From Acanthaster planci (taxonomy: Eukaryota > Echinodermata > Asteroidea > Valvatida > Acanthasteridae): a stretch of DNA of 62,000 nt. The position numbers were made by a program, and so were the translations under genes. The stretch lies in assembly GCF_001949145.1 (NCBI RefSeq), contig NW_019091361.1:1276253-1338252 (forward strand), given 5' to 3'. Within the stretch, counting starts at the first letter, position 1. Every line of letters begins with the position of its first letter. Below, piece by piece: positions 35,001-39,952 of the stretch. The notes beneath the pieces are model-generated. The model was not told the DNA's origin. It searched no databases and saw nothing but the letters and a program-made list of their open reading frames with translations.

Positions 35001-35454
35001 TCTGAATCACCACTTTGCCATAGGCCTATGATAAAAGCATCCTTTAAAGGAACAATTTGACGACTTGTGACTATGAAATGCAAAAAAAGAAGAGTTTTCA
35101 TTAACGAAAAATAACAAGTGACACAAAAGTATGGATATATTTTTGTCTTATCTACAATGGTAACCTTCCAGTACGTTAAATATCATCTGATTGGAAATGT
35201 ATTGATACGAAAGTCATGCCAACTTGCTTGCTTCTACGGTATTGCCAAATTTTTAAAATTTTGCAGAGGAATCAATGAATGCAGGTCGGGGCACTGCATT
35301 CCTAAAATATCACGTCATTGTACCCCACCCACTACTCCCAAACCTGGACATATTCCATGTCAGTATCTGGGAAGCACTTACCTGTGGCTGGTGCTCTTCC
35401 GAGGAGTCCAAACGCGAGGCTTAAAAGAAGCCACATCTTCCAAGCCGTAAACAT
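4855..35454 (-). CDS. SRCR-repeat adhesion G protein-coupled receptor, complete 21-exon gene
   Basis: A plasma-membrane adhesion GPCR assembled from 21 exons on the minus strand. The ATG is at 35454-35452 and the TAA at 4857-4855, giving 4968 coding nt and about 1655 residues. Approximate domain order: signal peptide 1-24, eight SRCR domains 25-879, HYR-like domain 880-991, hormone-receptor-like module 992-1037, GAIN domain 1038-1286, GPS 1287-1341, 7TM about 1350-1590, cytoplasmic tail to 1655. All junctions use GT-AG with matching phases, and each exon was translated from the sequence. In this family the GAIN domain self-cleaves at the GPS, and the new N terminus of the membrane fragment acts as a tethered agonist. 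The SRCR ectodomain suggests binding of glycan, microbial or protein ligands, which is inference. No orthologue name is assigned because this domain set matches no vertebrate adhesion GPCR I know. An extra exon lost in the gap at 30344-30667 cannot be excluded. Confidence 0.88.
5923..6193 (-). CDS. Receptor exon 20: TM5, TM6 and TM7
   Basis: This 271-nt exon (phase 2 in, 0 out) opens with the ECL2 Cys (YCFLAPNL). It continues through TM5 (MYFSLLLPICLILVNNLVHY), a Lys-rich loop 3, TM6 (NLTLGTWCLGLLSLYF) and TM7 (VLSIIFCALSCVQ). The LG-x-x-W pattern in TM6 and N in TM5 are family features. TM7 ends V-Q-I rather than the usual L-Q-G, which is slightly atypical. Confidence 0.9.
6575..6641 (-). 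CDS. Receptor exon 19: TM4 and extracellular loop 2
   Basis: This very short 67-nt exon (phase 1 in, 2 out) encodes LPLIVTGIPLIVATDQYGNA followed by DY. It completes TM4 (WGLPLIV) and leads into extracellular loop 2, whose conserved Cys is encoded at the start of the next exon (DYC). The acceptor has a strong pyrimidine tract and the donor is GTAAGA. Confidence 0.9.
7379..7547 (-). CDS. Receptor exon 18: TM3 and start of TM4
   Basis: This 169-nt exon (phase 0 in, 1 out) encodes GSTYGCVIVSALLHYLPLAT, then MMWTAVEARNMYTVAL and the TM4 start FMIIASIVAWG. The Cys at the top of TM3, the H-Y-x-x-L and M-W-x-x-x-E-A-x-x-x-Y pattern, and W-G in TM4 are hallmarks of adhesion-family 7TM domains. Low-complexity G and C runs lie immediately downstream in the intron. 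Confidence 0.92.
8229..8328 (-). CDS. Receptor exon 17: intracellular loop 1 and TM2
   Basis: This 100-nt exon (phase 2 in, 0 out) encodes RNLRQRKSGQMFSQFIFALL and then IMYTVFVAGVDNAR. The basic R/K-rich stretch fits intracellular loop 1, and the hydrophobic run is TM2. The first G completes the codon split with the previous exon. The acceptor is TTTTGCAAG and the donor GTAATG. Confidence 0.87.
8723..8829 (-). CDS. Receptor exon 16: TM1
   Basis: This 107-nt exon (phase 0 in, 2 out) encodes EELKSYHRGLNPITQIGCIA and then SAGMYMAILLMYIPL, the first transmembrane helix. NPITQIGC resembles the L-x-x-I-T-x-x-G-C start common to TM1 in this family. Two acceptors nine bases apart (TAG/GAG and CAG/GAG) could both be used. 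The upstream one would insert Glu-Leu-Gln (8830-8838) between the tethered agonist and TM1. Confidence 0.88.
9500..9664 (-). CDS. Receptor exon 15: GPS autoproteolysis site and start of the tethered agonist
   Basis: This 165-nt phase 0-0 exon encodes a textbook GPS motif: CVFWDF, then DWSNAGC, then KCLCNHATNFAVFV. The four cysteines and two tryptophans are in place. The catalytic triad position reads His-Ala-Thr (about residues 1333-1335), and GAIN domains cleave before this Thr. The membrane fragment would therefore begin TNFAVFV, an intact tethered-agonist (Stachel) sequence. The receptor is predicted to be cleavage competent. The donor is GTAAGT. Confidence 0.93.
9665..11116. other. Receptor intron between the GPS and GAIN exons
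   Basis: No extra exon is visible. On the minus strand a perfect B-box word (GGTTCGAATCC at 10625-10635) with a degenerate A box upstream marks a possible tRNA-derived SINE remnant. The remainder is unique A+T-rich sequence. Confidence 0.5.
11117..11313 (-). CDS. Receptor exon 14: GAIN domain, strands before the GPS
   Basis: This 197-nt exon (phase 1 in, 0 out) encodes NSSLRPIAARFIAFADDTLF, then GIRSLIPGAIVSLSVED and LTEPVVVQFQ. The last stretch corresponds to the conserved GAIN-B strand ('N L x x P V x V x F') just upstream of the GPS in adhesion GPCRs. The splice joins directly in phase 0 to the GPS exon. Confidence 0.87.
11783..12185 (-). CDS. Receptor exon 13: GAIN domain
   Basis: This 403-nt exon (phase 0 in, 1 out) encodes the end of the GAIN-A helices and the start of the GAIN-B beta sandwich. 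It includes a helix-rich start, FIQVETVRLN, AEVRVYEKTG and GMIAAVSLPSNLSAL. The LPSNL-type motif is common in GAIN-B domains of adhesion receptors. The donor after AATG leaves phase 1, so that the join to the next exon reads TVNGNSSLRPIAARF. Confidence 0.85.
12855..12897 (+). mobile_element. Solo terminal repeat of the 24.2-kb MITE family
   Basis: GGCGATTCACAATAGTG followed by GCCTC and GTTGGCAATGCGT matches the terminal repeat of the elements at 15.4 and 24.2 kb. The opposite end is missing. Confidence 0.5.
13640..14010. repeat. Pyrimidine-rich low-complexity tract (CATC/CCAT words)
   Basis: The plus strand is overwhelmingly C and T with recurring CCATC, CATCCC and TCCTA words. The open frame here (Pro/Ser/Thr/Ile-rich) is a composition artefact. 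Confidence 0.7.
14596..14742 (-). CDS. Receptor exon 12: GAIN subdomain A segment
   Basis: This 147-nt phase 0-0 exon encodes VPDAVKAQEVYLKLMSLKLR and a further helical stretch ending VSEVSHILHDIASS. The amphipathic helical character and its place between the HRM module and the GAIN beta-sandwich exons fit the helical GAIN-A subdomain. The next exon continues in the same phase (VTFQFLDATNKIIGLLRNLE). Confidence 0.75.
15010..15146 (-). CDS. Receptor exon 11: hormone-receptor-like (HRM/HBD) module
   Basis: This 137-nt exon (phase 1 in, 0 out) encodes GNPVATRNCSLNVQQGIARW followed by KEPHYHSCGEQQ. The spacing A-x-R-x-C, a Trp, then W-x-x-P-x(4)-C is the C-terminal half of the hormone-binding domain that sits before GAIN domains in adhesion GPCRs. 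The N-terminal half of a classical HRM is not evident, so it may be a reduced version. Confidence 0.7.
15401..15577. mobile_element. Palindromic MITE, copy 1
   Basis: This element of about 177 bp folds on itself: GCCTCCAAGAGTTTGCAATG near the left end matches, inverted, GCGTTGCTAACTCGAGGAGGC at the right. It shares this terminal repeat and the core AAAGGGTCG with the copy at 24.2 kb. It is non-autonomous with no open frame and lies in the receptor intron upstream of the HRM exon. Confidence 0.75.
15928..15994 (+). mobile_element. Decayed 3' end of a Penelope-like element, with a mutated ribozyme-like motif
   Basis: Aligns by eye to 30908-30970: ACTC, then ATGAAGA, GGACAGAG, ACTGT, AAAACGTTGAG and the hairpin GGTTCT/AGAACC. 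Relative to the 30.9-kb copy, the hammerhead-like core positions are substituted (CTGA to ATGA, GAAAC to AAAAC), so it should be inactive. No reverse-transcriptase fragment is seen upstream. Confidence 0.55.
16481..17530 (-). pseudogene. 3' fragment of a CR1/L2-like non-LTR retrotransposon
   Basis: On the minus strand, 17397-16822 encodes the C-terminal end of a LINE reverse-transcriptase protein: SRLDYCNSLLYRLPD, IKQLQRVQNACARFVY and LLKDLHWLPVRFRI are signature stretches of CR1/L2/Jockey-group elements. The preceding segment (LNDNKTEFLISGT, to about 17527) is in another frame, so a frameshift breaks the ORF. The protein is followed by a 3' UTR and a (TTA)n-type tail at 16482-16503. It is 5'-truncated and dead, and sits in a receptor intron in the receptor's own orientation. 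Confidence 0.88.
18174..18509 (-). CDS. Receptor exon 10: HYR-like (hyalin repeat) domain
   Basis: This 336-nt phase 1-1 exon encodes about 112 residues beginning AFGSTCPPPEVSS. The features ANVSWTQPTAVN, GDAFGVTYNP and CTFYISVR fit the hyalin-repeat fold (Ig-like, related to fibronectin III and often found beside sushi and SRCR domains). Several N-glycosylation sequons are visible (VANVSW, YNNLTR, GPNGTE). The CPPP start also resembles a sushi edge, but the cysteine spacing does not fit a sushi domain. The donor is GTGAGA. Confidence 0.75.
18510..20219. other. Receptor intron between the HYR and SRCR8 exons
   Basis: No exon, RNA gene or clear repeat is visible apart from poly(T) and poly(G) runs near 19290-19330. 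Confidence 0.6.
20220..20534 (-). CDS. Receptor exon 9: SRCR domain 8 (membrane-proximal)
   Basis: This 315-nt phase 1-1 exon encodes the closest match in the gene to an SRCR consensus: FPVRLVDGMS, GRVEIFFRGQWGTVCSSGW, ATVICNQLGFDG, FGRGSGPVWL, QCIGNE, LADC, HPCQDTAG and VICNG. All six group A cysteines are present. It is followed by the HYR-like exon. Confidence 0.9.
21233..21565 (-). CDS. Receptor exon 8: SRCR domain 7
   Basis: This 333-nt phase 1-1 exon encodes an SRCR domain with FSIRLVNGSSP, GHVELFFHGQW, SSICNYGF, ADVVCRHLGYRG, LEACHD, LAEC, YSCNRN and EVICQSG. The usual CxGxE turn is replaced by CHDPDPRPTLAEC, an unusual Asp/Pro-rich loop, but all six group A cysteines remain. Confidence 0.87.
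22522..22845 (-). CDS. Receptor exon 7: SRCR domain 6
   Basis: This 324-nt phase 1-1 exon encodes an SRCR domain with DDFPVRLVDGSS, GRVEIFVNDEW, RTVCDRSW, ARVVCRQLGYTSG, VNCSGEE, LIDC and AGVICQAG. It carries six canonical cysteines, including C7 in YFCPHF. It lies about 0.58 kb upstream of SRCR5 in genomic coordinates. Confidence 0.88.
23424..23735 (-). CDS. Receptor exon 6: SRCR domain 5
   Basis: This 312-nt phase 1-1 exon encodes an SRCR domain with the full six-cysteine pattern: WGTICSDGWD, ASVVCRQLGYIG, VDCTGDE, LADC, ASCLYVAG and VKCQAG. Its first strand differs from the others (VQIAHDELP in place of VRLVDG). It follows a long intron (23736-26672) in which no further SRCR domain is visible. 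Confidence 0.88.
23736..26672. other. Long receptor intron between SRCR5 and SRCR4
   Basis: No additional SRCR-coding sequence is visible on the minus strand. It holds the palindromic MITE at 24164-24339. The rest is A+T-rich with no recognised feature. Confidence 0.6.
24164..24339. mobile_element. Palindromic MITE, copy 2
   Basis: This element of about 176 bp is nearly a full-length hairpin: the left half (TTCACAATAGTGCACCTCC and on) matches the inverted right half (GGAGGCGCACTATTGTGAA), with GACCAATCATAGTGCACAAA opposite TTTTGTGCATTGTGATTGGC. It is the same family as 15401-15577. It contains CCAAT and ATTGG words in both arms and has no coding capacity. Confidence 0.82.
26673..27005 (-). 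CDS. Receptor exon 5: SRCR domain 4
   Basis: This 333-nt phase 1-1 exon encodes an SRCR domain with all six group A cysteines: VAVCRNY, VICRQLGYDG, IHCSGNE, LTDC, LPCPSH and GVMCQAG. Potential N-glycosylation sites occur at SNTSG and GNETK. It has four extra residues (DQTYGR) before the VIC motif. The donor is GTAACA and the acceptor AAAG. Confidence 0.88.
27141..27735. mobile_element. MITE-like element with terminal inverted repeats of about 100 bp
   Basis: The left arm (27153-27260: GAGCGGCCCATTGAAAA, GAACGTCATTTTCTCTCAGC, GTCTTCGGAAAACC) recurs inverted at 27612-27722 (GGTTTTCCGAAGAC, GCTGAGAGATAATGACGTT, TTTTCAATGGGCCGCTC). The interior of about 350 bp has no open frame. It occupies most of the intron between SRCR4 and SRCR3. 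Confidence 0.75.
27815..28135 (-). CDS. Receptor exon 4: SRCR domain 3 (C2 and C7 missing)
   Basis: This 321-nt phase 1-1 exon begins with DEAFLAVRLVDGLSS and continues through GRLEVNYGDSW, SSVVCRQLGHFG, FDCRGDE, LADC and GIVCQAG. It is the most diverged of the set in the WGTVC region (SWENVNDNYW), with neither C2 nor C7. Sequence upstream of the first internal Met belongs to the exon: the frame is open back to an acceptor (ATCTCAG) at 28136-28137. Confidence 0.85.
28669..28974 (-). CDS. Receptor exon 3: SRCR domain 2 (C2 and C7 missing)
   Basis: This 306-nt phase 1-1 exon is the shortest of the eight SRCR exons. Its SRCR signatures are DFPVRLHGG, NFQGIWGG, DDAVVCRELGFHG, VECVGDE, LDDC and VSCQIG. 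The usual Cys after WGxV is Ser (GGVSYDNW), and no cysteine occurs between LDDC and VSC, so again both members of the C2-C7 pair are absent. Its acceptor is AACAG and its donor GTATGA. Confidence 0.85.
29829..29861. repeat. TA/GA/GATA microsatellite
   Basis: Runs of TATATA, GAGAGA and GATAGATAGATAG follow one another in this stretch. Confidence 0.8.
30162..30296 (+). pseudogene. Penelope-like element: C-terminal reverse-transcriptase fragment
   Basis: The plus-strand frame SHKIKSSVNRALIRRAYNIC, DQEHLRKELHHNSTALQRNG, YQPQ-stop matches the conserved region after the RT core of Penelope-like elements (pattern: A-L-x-x-R-A, then E-L, then L-x-x-N-G-Y). The frame stops at 30294 and the rest of the element is hidden by the assembly gap at 30344-30667, where a GIY-YIG endonuclease would be expected. 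It is a 5'-truncated copy antisense to the receptor, in the intron between SRCR1 and SRCR2. Confidence 0.72.
30344..30667. other. Assembly gap (324 N)
   Basis: Unsequenced run of N inside a Penelope-like element. Translated frames crossing it are meaningless. Confidence 0.99.
30668..30985 (+). mobile_element. 3' terminal region of the Penelope-like element
   Basis: Non-coding C-rich sequence continues from the gap to a TATATATAA word (about 30869-30878), then the hammerhead-like motif (30908-30948) and a perfect hairpin (GGTTCT/AGAACC, 30955-30970). The second genomic copy at 15.93 kb shares the motif and hairpin, which marks this as the repeated terminal portion of the family. Penelope-like elements commonly carry such terminal repeats with a promoter and a ribozyme. 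Confidence 0.6.
30908..30948 (+). ncRNA. Hammerhead-ribozyme-like motif of the Penelope-like element
   Basis: The order is CTC (stem I), CTGACGA (fits the CUGANGA core), a stem-loop GACAG/CTGTC (stem II), GAAAC (second core box), GTT and GAG (stem I partner). GUU is an acceptable NUH cleavage triplet. Two irregularities: extra bases lie between the first core box and stem II, and stem III would be only the self-complementary ACGU, so cleavage would probably need dimerisation. Hammerheads with minimal stem III are known from Penelope-like elements. Confidence 0.5.
31390..31710 (-). CDS. Receptor exon 2: SRCR domain 1 (C2 and C7 missing)
   Basis: This 321-nt phase 1-1 exon encodes a scavenger receptor cysteine-rich domain. 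It shows IRLVQGSS, GRVEILF, WGTV, ASVVCRQLGF, VRCSG and DAGVVC. The cysteine normally in WGTVC is Gly (TVGSNGW) and the later partner position is Ser (AGSNHV), so the C2-C7 disulfide of this fold is absent while C3-C8 and C5-C6 remain. I chose the acceptor before GG-TAT-AGT because it preserves the phase used by the other SRCR exons. A nearer AG at the same place would break the phase. Confidence 0.85.
31711..35381. other. Receptor intron 1
   Basis: Separates the signal-peptide exon from SRCR1, which fit each other in phase 1. It contains a MITE at 31809-32075 and a small inverted repeat at 33571-33600 (CTTAACCC/GGGTTAAG). Open frames at 33046-33327 and 33395-33583 (minus) match no family I recognise, and no splice-consistent exon is evident. 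Confidence 0.6.
31809..32075. mobile_element. MITE with CACTGT/TGGGCA terminal repeats, copy 1
   Basis: The left part (CTGGGCATTTTTTTTGCCCA, ACGTTAGG, GCAGGTGAATCGC, AACTGTTAGGC) is mirrored at the right (GCCCAACAGTTAGGCAATTC, CACCTGG, AACGCTGGGTAAAA, AATGCCCAAC). No open frame. A related copy lies at about 43296-43475. Confidence 0.65.
35382..35454 (-). CDS. Receptor exon 1: signal peptide
   Basis: This first coding exon encodes MFTAWKMWLLLSLAFGLLGR followed by APAT, a classical signal peptide: short basic N region, Leu-rich core, small residues near the expected cleavage site. It ends in phase 1 at a consensus donor (GTAAGT), which fits the phase-1 acceptor of the first SRCR exon. The start ATG has only a moderate context (GAACATGT). 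A second in-frame Met six codons on would also leave a usable signal sequence. No TATA box is visible in the 150 bases upstream, so the transcription start is unknown. An untranslated first exon further upstream is possible. Confidence 0.75.
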
Positions 35455-38400
35455 GTTCACGGTTATTCAGCCAGCTGCGAGCGCCGCTCCGGAACGCCAG
35501 CCAACTGACAATTATGAAGGTTTTGAAATCCTTAAAAACGTGTACACCTCCTGAAAGTCCTTGGTATGGCTAATTAGACCATCGTACGTGCAAAATGACA
35601 TATAATAACCTGTCACTGAATATTACACACGTTCGCAGGTACGGTATGTTCCATCTTAAGCTCTCTGCCTATTATGATGGTTTAAGAATGGCATTGACTC
35701 AGTTCGATGGTCTTCAGGATTCACCGTATCTTCCTCGGAATCACACAAACATCATTACAGCATTTGATTTCACCATCATTAAGAGTTGGTTTTCATCGAC
35801 TTGCCTCCCCTGGTATTAATCTCAAATCGACTAATTATACGTAGTCTCTTGGGAAATGACTTGCATTTATATGAAGCTAACCATGGATTCTTGTATTTGT
35901 TTCCCACATGATGCAGAGTTGCTCACGATGTACATCCGTGCACCCATACTCTATCGCTTCATTCCACCTGTACCAGACTTTCATTGGCTGCAGTGTGATC
36001 AACGTCACAGACTTCAAATGCAATCAGATCATTCAGTAAAAAATGCATCGTCGAATGTCAAACCACTAGGCCTACTGGTCTCATCTATACCATGTATGCG
36101 ATAGTGTTTGAGGAATTAACCTAAAACGTTTGAGTAGATGGAAACTCACAACAGAGTTCCACTTCTCCTAAAAATAAATTGTTTAAAATAAATCCTCGTA
36201 TTCCTTCCCATTAGTCTACTATCACAGCTTTCGTATTTTTACTTATTTCGTTACGTGGGATTTCATTTTAAATCGGCCCGAAGAGGGAGAGAAAATGTAA
36301 CAGTGCAACGCTCAAAAGCAAAGTACGTGAAATGAACTCTGTCAGTTTTTTTTTTCAAACTTAAATAAACAAAAAATGAAAGACATCTCAGTAATATAAG
36401 AAATCGTTCATTCATACTACTGTTTGTTAGTTGGGTTATTTCTCCATTTTACAGAAAAGAGTATGCCGAACTTCACAAAGTACATTTCAGGCGTCTCGGG
36501 TATTTCTGAAGCTCCTTGTCGATGCCGGACCACTCGTTTCTGAGCGATGCATAGGTCCCAACTCTTGCAGCTTTATATGACTTCCAGAACAAGCAATCCA
36601 TAGACGTAGATAATTACCTCACGAAAGCAGTCTCGAAGCAGCTGGTTTGTGATCAGGAAGTTCCCCTCGAGGAAAATGTTGATGTCTCTTCCGAGTAAAA
36701 GCTATATTGCTGTAATTATAAGTTGGGAGGCGGGGAAGGAATAGTCTAACGACCAAATCAACGGTCATGGAACACGTGACGAGTATATGCCTGAGTTGTC
36801 AAACTGGACCATTATGATAGTTTTTGTGGACCAGGATAAGCCCGAAAGACCACCTCGGATTGAGGAGCAAGGTCCCCTTATTATTATTTGCAATAAGTTT
36901 GATAAGGCTTTTAAAAAGTTATCATATTCTATTTTGTATGTATTACAGTTTTGGCATTGTTACCATAAAGTTGCTTTCAAAACAAAACGAGGGTAAAATT
37001 ATCTTCATTATCGTCAATTATTGGTTGTTTAATTAATGTGAGCACTGCAAGAACAGACGGCTTTGAGAGTGAGAAGCGTAGCGAAACAGTACATGGACTT
37101 TGCCAGGAAGGTGGCTTACCTCTTTGCGAGGTGTTTGGGTGTATGTGAGTTTGTTTCTGCATTCAATTGGGGACCTTGCACAATAGAGGACAATAAGGTC
37201 CCCGATTGACAAAGGGTCCCCGATTGACAACTGTGTACAAAACATATGGGTGGTCTTCTGAAAAAAAGTTACAAACAAAAGTTACAAAGTACAAACAAAA
37301 AAAGCCTGTGTTGGTTCTCATCAATCATTTTATTCAACATCACTGGCCTTTGTAACCAATTATGGTTGATAACTGCACTTGTACAAGTAAAACAGCGGCT
37401 ACATTCGTTATTTCAATCCAAAACAGATATTACGATTCCTTGCGAAATTCTGTCGTCTTTCTTCTGTCAATGGGGGCATATGGCCTAGTGGTTAGGGTTT
37501 GTAGCTTCTGATCATTGGGTCGGGGGTTCGAATCCAGCTGGTGGCACCATGTTGCGACCTTGGGCAAGTCACTTTACCCCCATGTGCCTCTCTCCACCCA
37601 GGAATAAATGGGTATACCTGTTAGGGCAGATTTGGTTGTTAGCCGTGTGCGCCTGATAGGGCAGCATCAGCTCGTATACTTCCCAGGGAGCTGAGATGGT
37701 TTCAGGAACGTTCAGTTGCTGTGAGCCCAATGTGCAGGGATAATGATAATACTGCGCCTTCAGCATCAGTTGTGATGGATATGTGCGCTATGTAAGAATC
37801 AGCTATTATTGTTATAATTAATCATTATTGCCCCAGGCCATGCTATGAAACATACTTAAATGGTGTCTTCATGACATGAAAATTTTCCAATTCGACAACT
37901 CCAATCTGGGTGAAAATGGTTGAACAAGCCCAGCCCACAAATCCTGATGGCAACACATTCGAAACACAACAGTTTGGGCATTTTAGCGTCCCACACTTTC
38001 ATTTTGACTGATTTTTCCTATTTTCGGCGGCATTCAGGAATGTGCTATTTCCCAATCGACCCCCAATAATGCTCCCCTAAAATCTCAATGCATCAAACCA
38101 CTGGGTGTGATTTTTTTGTTTCAAAAACCAAGAACCAATCAGATAAAGGATTATTAGCCCACCTTTGGTGAGCAGATTGATTTGCACTCCGCCGTGAACG
38201 TTAAAGAAACCATGTCATGTGATTTTTATGACTTAAATACACGTAGCACTGGCAAAGATTTACAGTGTCTCTCTGCCTCCTTTGTAGCAGCAAGTTTGGA
38301 TTTATGCTAATGAAAACATTCATATTCTTGAGCCAAAGCATGATGTCATTCAAGACAAAACAGGGGTGTCTCCATGTACAATGCGTCACACTTTTCTACG

Positions 38401-39952
38401 TTTTCTTGGAGTAGGTTCTGCTTTATACTTGGTTTTCATGTTAAACAGCTTGTGGGGGTCGACGTTTATTCCAAAAAAAATTTGTGGGTGATTTTAAGGA
38501 GTGATTTTTGTACTATTGTTAAATGCTCTCGTGACAAGGAGCGGCTTCGTATGACATCAAAATGGCACCTCGTGCATACATATACGTGGATGAAAATATT
38601 TTCTAAGAATTCCAAAAACGACCACTCTCTGTTCACTTTCAATGAAAACAAGCATTCAGACATTCAGATCTTGTTTGCATTGCTGTAACACAGCAATATG
38701 GACGAAAACAAGTCGAGATGAATACCCACTGCTTGTTTCATTTAAAGCATACAGGTTCCGAGAGTGTGTAGCGTCTACTGACTGCATGGTGTAATTTCCT
38801 GCTTCAATCGCTAACATCTGCCATTGAAAACCCTTGCACTCAAACCTTGACTTTTTTGCTAGTTTAAAGTGATCTCTAAAGCCAACATGGAAAGACTGTG
38901 TTATTTTTGTGTACACAAGTCCAAATTTCAAACAGAATGATTCCTTCAGCAATATCATGGAATCCGATAATTGCTCGCAAGGCGCGCAAGACAAAAATTC
39001 ATGTTATGCTTGGCAAATAGACGGGCATTCAAGCATGTGCGCAGCTCACAATGCAACAAATTAAAGGTTTGCCCTTAATAAACCAGGCAGCCGTATCACA
39101 ATGCACCCACCACTGAATATGTCTCTTTTTTTCAGGTGAATGAGCAAGCTTTTTAAAAACTTTTCCGAACTTTTGCAAAGAACAAGGAGTAACTGATAAC
39201 TCTCCATATTGCATAAAGTGATGAGGCTCTTCTCTTAGTTTTGAAGATAGAATCAATTATAGCAAAATGCTACATACAGATCAGAACGTTCCCCAACTTT
39301 GTTTAACACTAATCTTGTCCTGTCTTGAAAAAAACCCCACCTATTTCAAATTTCGAGCTACTTCATCCACAACAACAAGTAATACTATTTTTACAGTGTA
39401 CATCTAACTATATTAAATTGTTTAACATTTTCAGCAGTATATGTTTTCCACAGGAAAATAAACCCAATGTAGATTCTACTGCACCGTTTTCATTTCCCGT
39501 TTTTCGAGCAAAACACTCGTTTCAGCTGTCACACAAAAGCTTAATTGCCTCTTTGCACAGAGCAAAGTAAAATGGGGTTGTGTAACAGTACATGTACATC
39601 ATTCAGGTGCACAGTAGAATCATTTTGCTGTAAGTTCGATGGAGCAAACTTGAGGAGTTGCCTCTCCAAACTGTTTGCACACAACATGATGATATTTCAA
39701 GACGGAGAAGGTATACTCCCCATTTAAACAATCAATAATATAATGCTTAAGAGAATATTCTAGTTTGTAAAGTTATTCCACAGCAGTGCGGGATCAAAGA
39801 ATTATATCTATTTAAATTTTCGTTTAAAATTCAACATTAACTGTTTTATCTGTAGATAAGCACAAATTATGAGGAGATTCAACTGTTTTAAATCGCTTTG
39901 TGAACATGCAAAGGTGATTAACACATATCAGAAATAGCACGTGTTTCATTCT
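35455..39952. other. Intergenic region between the receptor start and the FReD gene
   Basis: The segment next to 35454 must contain the receptor promoter, but no TATA box or recognisable element can be assigned. The only clear feature is the tRNA-derived SINE at 37475-37815. Open frames here are short, compositionally ordinary and without domain signatures. Confidence 0.6.
37475..37815 (+). mobile_element. tRNA-derived SINE with LINE-like tail
   Basis: The head has a perfect A box (TGGCCTAGTGG, 37481-37491) and a perfect B box (GGTTCGAATCC, 37525-37535) at tRNA spacing, but the acceptor-stem ends do not pair, so it is not a tRNA gene. It is followed by a body with CCTTGGGCAAGTCACTTTAC, a common SINE core word, and a tail GTGCGCTATGTAAGAATCA then TTATTGTTAT, resembling LINE 3' ends. 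Confidence 0.82.

Noticed and set aside
37475-37560. Possible tRNA gene
   Set aside because: A and B boxes are perfect, but acceptor-stem ends do not pair and the sequence continues into a SINE body and tail.
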